From a bacterium (lineage in GTDB: Bacteria; Krumholzibacteriota; Krumholzibacteriia; Krumholzibacteriales; Krumholzibacteriaceae): a stretch of 6,049 bases of DNA. Shown here one piece after another: positions 1-4,242 of the stretch; within the stretch, counting starts at the first letter, position 1; the number at the start of each line of letters is the position of its first letter. The DNA lies in assembly GCA_017885175.1 (NCBI GenBank), contig JAFNGP010000261.1, positions 334-6,382 of the forward strand, given 5' to 3'. Below the pieces are notes generated by a model. The model saw only the letters and a program-made list of their open reading frames with translations, ran no database searches and was not told the origin of the DNA. Position numbers and translations under genes: made by a program.

Positions 1-1
1 C

Positions 2-1048
2 CTCGACGCCGCCAAGAGAAACGATTATACCGAGGCGGTCAAGCTGTGGAACGAGGCGGTCAGGTACCGGCCCGACGATCCCGAGACCCGCTACAACCTC
101 GGAGCCGCGCTTATCGCGATGAAGCGCTACGCGGAGGCCGAGGAGCACCTTCGCGCGGCGGTTGCGCTCAATTCGCTCGACGCCGCCGCGCAAGAGCTTC
201 TCGGGGAGAGCCTCCAGGGACAGGACAGGCTGGCGGAAGCCAAGAATGCGTACGGATTCGCGCTCGGCATCAAACCGACCCACGTCCCGTCGCTTATCGG
301 CCTCGCGTCGATCGCGCTCACGGAAGGGCAGAACAGATCGGCCGAGAATTACGCGACGCAGGCGGTCGAGCTTGATCCGGGCAACCTCGAGGCGAACCTG
401 CTGCTGTCCGAAGCGTATTTCCGGAACGGCGATTTCAACGCGGCCTACGGCCAGGTGCTCTCGGCGCGCAATCTCGGCTCCACGAACGCCGCGCTCTTCT
501 TCCTCACGGGCAAAATCGCCTATGCGCGGCGTATGTACGCCGACGCCCTCGATGCGCTCCAGTCCGCGCGGGCGCTCGGCGCCGCTACGGACGAAGTCTT
601 CTGCTATCTCGGTCTCTCGAATCTCGCGCTCGGCGACACGGGCGAGGCGGAGAAAGAATTCCGGCTCTCCATCTACAAGAACAAAGGGAACGCGATGGCG
701 TGGAAAGGGCTCGCCGAAACCTATATCAAGGAAAAGCGCTGGCGCGAGGCGGGCGAGGCCGTCGAGCAAGCCGCCCGGATCGACGCTTCCGATCCCGAGA
801 CCCTGCTCGACGGGGCCGCCGTGCGCATGGGCACGGGCGATCTGAACGGCGCGGTGCGCACGCTCGAAGCCCTTCGCGCGCGCGCGGAATATCCTTCGAT
901 AACGGACTACTACCTCGGCCACGCGTTCCTCAGGATGAGAAACGACGCTGAAGCGCGCGCCGCGTTTCAGCGTTTCGTCCGAACCTGGGAAGGGGATCAG
1001 GCCCTCCTCGACGAGGCGAAGGCCATCGTCGACCGGCTAGCTCCCTGA
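2..1048 (+). CDS. TPR-repeat protein, 3' part only (start lies left of the window)
   Basis: The reading frame is open from base 2 to the TGA at 1046-1048, giving 348 residues with no start in view; the first ATG (119) is an internal methionine because repeat sequence continues upstream of it. The protein is built of tetratricopeptide repeats on a 34-residue cadence: one partial and about nine full units. Typical signatures are YTEAVKLWNEAVRYRPDDPE, RYAEAEEHLRAAVALN, NRSAENYATQAVELDPGN and RWREAGEAVEQAARID, with the expected small residues at helix-packing positions and Pro/Asp at unit ends. TPR arrays are protein-interaction scaffolds, so no enzymatic role can be assigned. The array continues to within about 15 residues of the C terminus, so any signal peptide, membrane anchor or catalytic domain would be in the missing N-terminal part. 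The 3' end overlaps the convergent permease gene by 12 bases. The TPR assignment is secure; the biological role is unknown. Confidence 0.95.
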   Translation, partial: LDAAKRNDYTEAVKLWNEAVRYRPDDPETRYNLGAALIAMKRYAEAEEHLRAAVALNSLDAAAQELLGESLQGQDRLAEAKNAYGFALGIKPTHVPSLIGLASIALTEGQNRSAENYATQAVELDPGNLEANLLLSEAYFRNGDFNAAYGQVLSARNLGSTNAALFFLTGKIAYARRMYADALDALQSARALGAATDEVFCYLGLSNLALGDTGEAEKEFRLSIYKNKGNAMAWKGLAETYIKEKRWREAGEAVEQAARIDASDPETLLDGAAVRMGTGDLNGAVRTLEALRARAEYPSITDYYLGHAFLRMRNDAEARAAFQRFVRTWEGDQALLDEAKAIVDRLAP

Positions 1049-1951
1049 TCCCCTCCGCTCCTTCGTCTCCGAAGCTTCCGGGCTGAAACGCAGCACGAGA
1101 ACGATGCCCGCGAGAATCGCGGCGCCGCCGACGATCTCGGCCGGGACCGCTCTTTCGCGCAGGATGACGAGCGCGAGTATGCTCGCCCCGACCGGCTCGC
1201 CGAGGGCCGCGATCGTGACCACCGTCGCTTCGAGATACTTGAGCGCCCAGTTGAAAATCGAATGCCCGAGGATCTGGCACAGGAGCGCCATGACGAAGCA
1301 TGCGCCATAGCTCTCCCACCCGTACCCCGTGAGCGAAGCCCCCGAAGCCGTCGCCGCTATCGAGAGAATGACCGCGGCGCACGCGTACACCGGGAAGACG
1401 TACGCGATGAGCGATAATCGCCCGCGAAGCCTGCTGCCCACGAGAAAATAGCCCGCGATCGCGACGGCGCCGCCGAGGGCGAGGACGTCCCCCTGCCAGC
1501 GCGATCCGCCCGCGAACGCGTCCCTGCCGCCGATGATCGCGCCGCCGAGAATCGAGATTCCGAGGCCCAGCCAGAAGACCCGCGAAATTCGCTTTTTCCG
1601 GAAAACGATCGTGTACAGGGCGACCCAGAGAGGGTTCGTCGTGACGAACACGACGCTGCTCGTGATCCCCGTGAACGAAAGGGATGAGATCCAGAGATAG
1701 AAATGCAGCGCGAGAAATAGCCCCGAAAGAGCGAGAAGCCGCAGATCGGCGCGCGAGACTCCCGCAAGCTCGGCTCTTGTTCGGGCGGACGCGAGAACGA
1801 ACGGCAGGAGAATCAGGGACGAAAATATCATTCTGAGCGCGGCGACCGTCGGGGCCGGCGCCTGAGCGAGCCTCGCGATGATGGAGCCGAACGAGATCGC
1901 TACGATCCCCGCTCCGAGCGCATAGAACACCGTGGCGGCATTTATTCGCAT
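1037..1951 (-). CDS. EamA/DMT-family transporter (10 predicted membrane helices)
   Basis: This 304-residue inner-membrane protein has the two-fold EamA repeat of the drug/metabolite transporter superfamily: repeat one about residues 12-140, repeat two about 155-287, roughly ten hydrophobic helices, at the usual family length of about 300. Family-like stretches are LHFYLWISSLSFTGITSSVV with TNPLWVAL after it in repeat one, and NWALKYLEATVVTIAALGEP followed by VILRERAVPAEIVGGAAIL in repeat two. Family members export or import small metabolites, amino acids or drugs; the substrate cannot be read from sequence. The start at 1951 is supported by AAGGAT (1964-1959 on the minus strand) seven bases upstream. 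The charged tail from about residue 290 (SPEASETKERRGSGS) is probably cytoplasmic. The gene is divergent from the DUF116 gene and likely uses the promoter at 2042-2015. It looks intact. Confidence 0.93.
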   Translation of the reverse strand: MRINAATVFYALGAGIVAISFGSIIARLAQAPAPTVAALRMIFSSLILLPFVLASARTRAELAGVSRADLRLLALSGLFLALHFYLWISSLSFTGITSSVVFVTTNPLWVALYTIVFRKKRISRVFWLGLGISILGGAIIGGRDAFAGGSRWQGDVLALGGAVAIAGYFLVGSRLRGRLSLIAYVFPVYACAAVILSIAATASGASLTGYGWESYGACFVMALLCQILGHSIFNWALKYLEATVVTIAALGEPVGASILALVILRERAVPAEIVGGAAILAGIVLVLRFSPEASETKERRGSGS

Positions 1952-1958
1952 ATCGATG

Positions 1959-1964
1959 ATCCTT
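1959..1964 (-). promoter_or_regulatory. Ribosome binding site of the EamA-family gene
   Basis: On the minus strand AAGGAT lies seven bases before the ATG at 1951. It fixes this start. A G+C-rich inverted repeat just upstream (CGCCG/CGGCG arms around 1968-1981) could form a hairpin in the leader next to this site. Confidence 0.6.
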
Positions 1965-2014
1965 CGACGCCGACGGCGGCGCCGGCCGTTTGCCTCCCAC
2001 TCTTCAGCGGTTGA

Positions 2015-2042
2015 ATTGTATTGAACAAACGGCAGGGTTCAA
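2015..2042 (-). promoter_or_regulatory. Candidate sigma70-type promoter for the EamA-family gene
   Basis: Read on the minus strand: TTGAAC (2042-2037), a 16-base spacer, then TACAAT (2020-2015), which differs from TATAAT at one position. Transcription would start near 2008 and leave a leader of about 57 bases with a ribosome binding site at its end. The -35 matches TTGACA at four of six positions. The promoter overlaps the opposed candidate promoter of the DUF116 gene. Confidence 0.45.
2021..2042. repeat. Interrupted palindrome TTGAAC-N10-GTTCAA between divergent genes
   Basis: A perfect six-base inverted repeat (2021-2026 and 2037-2042) with a ten-base gap. Its geometry, about one helical turn plus half-sites, suits a dimeric DNA-binding protein. 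Each arm also serves as the candidate -35 box of one of the two opposed promoters. Whether it is an operator or simply two divergent -35 boxes cannot be told from sequence. Confidence 0.4.
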
Positions 2043-2049
2043 GTAGATT
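2021..2049 (+). promoter_or_regulatory. Candidate promoter for the DUF116-family gene
   Basis: TTGAAC (2021-2026), a 17-base spacer and TAGATT (2044-2049) form a modest sigma70-like pair, each box matching four of six consensus positions. The predicted transcription start near 2056 leaves only about five bases before the ATG at 2061, so the message would be nearly leaderless. This fits the absence of a Shine-Dalgarno sequence but could equally mean the pair is fortuitous. Confidence 0.3.
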
Positions 2050-2060
2050 CTCTCTCCGGT

Positions 2061-2888
2061 ATGAACCGGGAACGAAAACCGATTTCTCCAGATAGAGTCC
2101 TCGGCGACGAATGGCTCGACTGGAAAGGAAGCGACGCACCCTCGCACATCACCGAGGGAAAGCGGACCTTCCTCGTCCTCTCGTTCGCAGTGCTCGCCGG
2201 ATTCGTTTTTCTCGGCGTTCTCTTCTGGTATCTCGTCCTCCCTCGTTTCGAGCAGTACGGGCATTTCTACGCGACGCTCCTCACCGCCGTCATCGCCGGC
2301 GCCGCCGTCTTCTTCCTCGTTTGGTACGCGCTCCTCATCGGAGCCGTCATCTCGCAGCGGATCTACCTCGCGATCTGTCTCCGCCGGGGAGGCAACCTCT
2401 TCGTCATGCTCTTTCCCGCGGTCGCCCGCCTCGCCCGATCCTTCGGCATATCCCGAGACAGGCTCGGCCATTCATTTATCGAGGTAAGCAACCGGCTCGT
2501 CGTTCCGACGCGCACGGACGGGAGCGTGCTCGCGCTCGTTCCTCGATGCCTATCCCGGGAGCTGAAGAACGAGGTGCAGAGCGTCTGCGCGGAATTCCCC
2601 GGCGTGATCCTGCATACGGCCCCGGGAGGAACGCAGGCGCGCTCGATAATCCGCGACATCAGACCTCGCGCGATCGTCGCCGTCGCGTGCGAGCGGGATC
2701 TCGTCTCGGGAATTCACGACGTCGCCCCGAGAATCCCCATCATCGGCATCCCCAACACGCGTCCGCTCGGCCCGTGCAAGGATACCGCGATCGATGTCGG
2801 GAAGTTCCGCTCCGCGCTCCTCTTTTTCTGCGAGGAACGAAAGAACCCGATGGCACGGTTATTGAATGTTCCCCCGTCGGAACGGTAA
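2061..2888 (+). CDS. DUF116-family membrane protein, variant lacking the CxxCGxC cluster
   Basis: The product has 275 residues. After a polar N terminus come two hydrophobic helices (about 36-60 and 68-97), then a cytoplasmic domain recognisable as DUF116: SFIEVSNRLV (138-147), PRCL (161-164), AIVAVACERDLVSGIHDV (204-221), then IPIIGIPNTRPLGPCKDT (225-242). Recalled DUF116 family members carry a PHCLQ motif, a CxxCGxC-like cluster, ACERDL and GPCxNT. Here C163, C176, C210 and C239 remain, but the stretch between PRCL and the Gly-Gly at 189-190 is short and has no CxxCGxC. The family has no established biochemical function; the cysteines suggest metal or Fe-S binding, which is inference. The start at 2061 is the only plausible one: a stop lies at 2022-2024 with no start codon between, and no ribosome binding site is visible. 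It may be co-transcribed with the HAMP-like gene 80 bases downstream. Confidence 0.88.
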   Translation: MNRERKPISPDRVLGDEWLDWKGSDAPSHITEGKRTFLVLSFAVLAGFVFLGVLFWYLVLPRFEQYGHFYATLLTAVIAGAAVFFLVWYALLIGAVISQRIYLAICLRRGGNLFVMLFPAVARLARSFGISRDRLGHSFIEVSNRLVVPTRTDGSVLALVPRCLSRELKNEVQSVCAEFPGVILHTAPGGTQARSIIRDIRPRAIVAVACERDLVSGIHDVAPRIPIIGIPNTRPLGPCKDTAIDVGKFRSALLFFCEERKNPMARLLNVPPSER

Positions 2889-2956
2889 TCGGCATGGCGC
2901 ACCGGCTCGAGAACGGCCAGATCGGCCAATAGCCGTGCACTGATCCGTTTTACCGC

Positions 2957-2962
2957 AAGGAG
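2957..2962 (+). promoter_or_regulatory. Ribosome binding site of the HAMP-like gene
   Basis: AAGGAG sits six bases before the ATG at 2969. It decides between three nearby ATGs: the one at 2964 opens a frame that stops after two codons, and the in-frame one at 2978 is too far away. No convincing promoter is seen in 2889-2956, consistent with read-through from the DUF116 gene. Confidence 0.75.
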
Positions 2963-2968
2963 CATGGA

Positions 2969-3601
2969 ATGACCGGAATGAACGATCACAGGTCGGGCGC
3001 GGATGCGGCCGCTTCCCTCGCGCGCGGCGTCAGGAGCCGCTTCGGCTACCTCATGCTTGCGGGGATGCTCACCGTCGCTCTCATTTTCGGAATATCCTTC
3101 TATTTCGCGCTTCTCTCGAACCAATCAGCCGTGGCCCGGCAGTTTCCCGAGCTCGAGGATGTCGCGGCGAAGCTCAAGAGCGTTCTCCTGGTGAATACGT
3201 TCGCCATTACCGCGATCATCATCCTGTCGTTCTTTCTCCTCGCGACCATCGCCACGTCGCGCATATTCCAGCCCCTCTCGCTCCTGCACCGGGACCTCCT
3301 CTCCGTGGCCGGCGGAAAGCTCCCCCGGCGCGGCGATAAGCGCGAAGGCGGGGCATTCTCGGAGCTCGAAACGGCCTGGAGCGCCGCGCTTGCATCCATC
3401 CACGAAAAGGAAATCAAGGAAATCAAGGAGCTCGCCGATTGCGCCGCGTCGCTCTCCCGGAGCGGTTCCTCGAAGGATGTCGCAGCAAAATTGCATGAGC
3501 TCTCGGAGCGAAAGAAGTCATTCGTCGGCGCCGCCGAGCTTCATCCGGAATCGATCGAGAAGGAAACGAAAAAGGATCCCCTCTTCATTCAACCCATCTG
3601 A
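2969..3601 (+). CDS. Two-helix membrane protein with HAMP-like segment, no output domain
   Basis: The product has 210 residues. A short polar N terminus is followed by helix one (about 25-48), an external loop of only about 22 residues (49-70), and helix two (about 72-97). Next comes a HAMP-like segment (about 97-146): TSRIFQPLSLLHRDLLSVAG contains the usual Pro-x-x-x-Leu start of the first amphipathic helix, and FSELETAWSAALASI resembles the second. A charged, probably helical tail (KEIKEIKELADCAASLSRSG, then Lys/Glu-rich) ends the protein. HAMP units normally relay signals from a periplasmic sensor to a kinase, cyclase or chemoreceptor domain. Here the external loop is too small for a folded sensor and no output domain follows, so it would have to act through partners. 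The HAMP call is by pattern only; a simple two-helix coiled-coil membrane protein is the alternative. No frameshift or truncation is evident. Confidence 0.85.
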   Translation: MTGMNDHRSGADAAASLARGVRSRFGYLMLAGMLTVALIFGISFYFALLSNQSAVARQFPELEDVAAKLKSVLLVNTFAITAIIILSFFLLATIATSRIFQPLSLLHRDLLSVAGGKLPRRGDKREGGAFSELETAWSAALASIHEKEIKEIKELADCAASLSRSGSSKDVAAKLHELSERKKSFVGAAELHPESIEKETKKDPLFIQPI

Positions 3602-3604
3602 GGC

Positions 3605-3622
3605 CGGGCCGCCCCGATTTTT
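3605..3622 (+). terminator. Weak candidate intrinsic terminator after the HAMP-like gene
   Basis: Four bases after the stop codon, CGGG (3605-3608) and CCCG (3613-3616) can pair around a CCGC loop, followed by ATTTTT. The stem is only four base pairs, so efficiency would be low. Placement directly after the gene and before an independent promoter favours a real terminator. Confidence 0.35.
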
Positions 3623-3635
3623 CGTCATCTCCCCC

Positions 3636-3664
3636 TCGACATCCTCCAACGCCTGTGGTATAAT
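3636..3664 (+). promoter_or_regulatory. Strong sigma70-type promoter with extended -10
   Basis: TCGACA (3636-3641, five of six to TTGACA), a 17-base spacer, and a perfect TATAAT (3659-3664) preceded by TGG, the TGn extended -10 motif. Transcription is expected near 3671, giving a leader of about 77 bases before the ATG at 3748. It is the best promoter match in the window and drives the exported-protein gene. The change from G+C-rich to A+T-rich sequence begins at this -10 box. Confidence 0.75.
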
Positions 3665-3676
3665 TAAAATCAAAGC

Positions 3677-3701
3677 AAACAAGTGATTGAATCATTTGTT
3701 T
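3677..3701. repeat. 25-base near-perfect palindrome in the leader (operator or RNA hairpin)
   Basis: The left arm AAACAAGTGATT (3677-3688) and right arm AATCATTTGTTT (3690-3701) are inverted copies with one mismatch (a G-U pair in RNA) around a central G at 3689. It starts about six bases after the predicted transcription start. As DNA it is a typical repressor-operator position. As RNA it can form a ten-pair A/U-rich stem with a UUGAA loop. No T-run follows directly, so it is not an ordinary terminator. Confidence 0.6.
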
Positions 3702-3734
3702 ATAAATTGTATCAAATACCAGGTGTAATCGTAT

Positions 3735-3740
3735 AGGAGG
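3735..3740 (+). promoter_or_regulatory. Full-consensus ribosome binding site of the exported-protein gene
   Basis: AGGAGG lies seven bases before the ATG at 3748, the strongest ribosome binding site in the window. With the near-consensus promoter it suggests that the protein can be made in large amounts. Confidence 0.85.
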
Positions 3741-3747
3741 AAAAGAG

Positions 3748-4140
3748 ATGCTAAATGGTAACCGTATCGGGTGCGTGCTTCTTGCATCCGCTCTGATCCT
3801 GATCCTTAGCGTTCCGACCCTCGCCGCCCCGGCGACGGTCAAGAAGAGCGTACAGGCGCTCGACGGCGGCAATTACCTTATAAAATTGGTAGTTACAGCT
3901 TCAAAAGACGGCATATACGGCTTTGAGATCAAGGATCCGAACGGCTCGATCGTCGATGTTTTCGCGCCGAAGGGATGGTGCATTCTCTCGGACGGCGAGA
4001 TCGGCTTCGCTCGAACCGGCATGCCCATAACCGCCGGCAAGAGCCTTGAATTCGTGATATACACCACCTCCGGAGAGGCGCAGTTCGTTTGGACCTTTTT
4101 CGGGGCGATGGAACAGATAGGCAAGCCGGAAGTGCTCTGA
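3748..4140 (+). CDS. Small exported protein of unknown function
   Basis: The product has 130 residues. The N terminus is a classical Sec signal peptide: MLNGNR, a hydrophobic core of about residues 7-25, and small residues at the cleavage region (TLAAPA, cut likely after 26-29). There is no lipobox, so the mature protein of about 100 residues should be released to the periplasm or beyond. It looks beta-rich, with alternating patterns such as YGFEIKDPNGSIVDVF (57-72), PKGW (74-77), PITAGKSLEFVIYTT (93-107) and AQFVWTFFG (111-119); an immunoglobulin-like sandwich is possible but unproven. Cys78 is the only cysteine in the mature part, so no internal disulfide forms. I do not recognise the family. 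Start choice is secure from AGGAGG at 3735-3740. Codons around residues 44-53 (CTT ATA AAA TTG GTA GTT ACA) are unlike the C/G-ending usage of neighbours. Expression is probably independent and controlled at 3636-3701. Confidence 0.88.
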   Translation: MLNGNRIGCVLLASALILILSVPTLAAPATVKKSVQALDGGNYLIKLVVTASKDGIYGFEIKDPNGSIVDVFAPKGWCILSDGEIGFARTGMPITAGKSLEFVIYTTSGEAQFVWTFFGAMEQIGKPEVL

Positions 4141-4170
4141 TATTTCGGCAGCGACTTCGCCGCAACGATT

Positions 4171-4183
4171 TCACCCGGGGTGA
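4171..4183. repeat. Perfect palindrome TCACCC-G-GGGTGA
   Basis: A 13-base perfect inverted repeat in the space between two convergent genes. There is no T-run on either side, so it is a poor intrinsic terminator by itself. GGGTGA recurs at 4212-4217, so the TCACCC arm could pair with either copy. Confidence 0.5.
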
Positions 4184-4203
4184 TCGTCCGAACGTGAGGA
4201 TGG

Positions 4204-4225
4204 ATCGCCCTGGGTGATTTTCTGT
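4204..4225 (+). terminator. Candidate intrinsic terminator of the exported-protein gene
   Basis: ATCGCC (4204-4209) pairs with GGTGAT (4213-4218) around a CTG loop, with one G-U pair, followed by TTT then CTGT. It lies about 65 bases past the stop at 4140 and would block transcription into the convergent HD-GYP gene. The T-run is short. A G+C palindrome CCGCCGGCGG follows at 4227-4236. No equivalent minus-strand terminator for the HD-GYP gene was found. Confidence 0.4.
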
Positions 4226-4242
4226 CCGCCGGCGGCGGCAAT

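Noticed and set aside
930..2000. Long minus-strand open frame of about 356 codons in another frame over the permease
   Set aside because: Its translation is rich in Arg and low-complexity stretches with no membrane or domain pattern, whereas the overlapping frame gives a clear EamA transporter. It is a by-product of high G+C content.
2868..2887. Hairpin GTTCC-N6-GGAAC at the end of the DUF116 gene, considered as a terminator
   Set aside because: The stem is five pairs, lies within the coding sequence and is not followed by a T-run.
2111..2932. Plus-strand open frame of about 273 codons overlapping the DUF116 gene
   Set aside because: Arg/Pro-rich shadow translation; the DUF116 frame carries the conserved motifs. 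The short tail from the ATG at 2894 (12 codons) has no ribosome binding site.
4227..4236. Palindrome CCGCCGGCGG just past the HD-GYP stop codon, considered as its terminator
   Set aside because: On the minus strand it is followed by ACAGAAAATC, with no T-run, and short G+C palindromes are expected in this composition.
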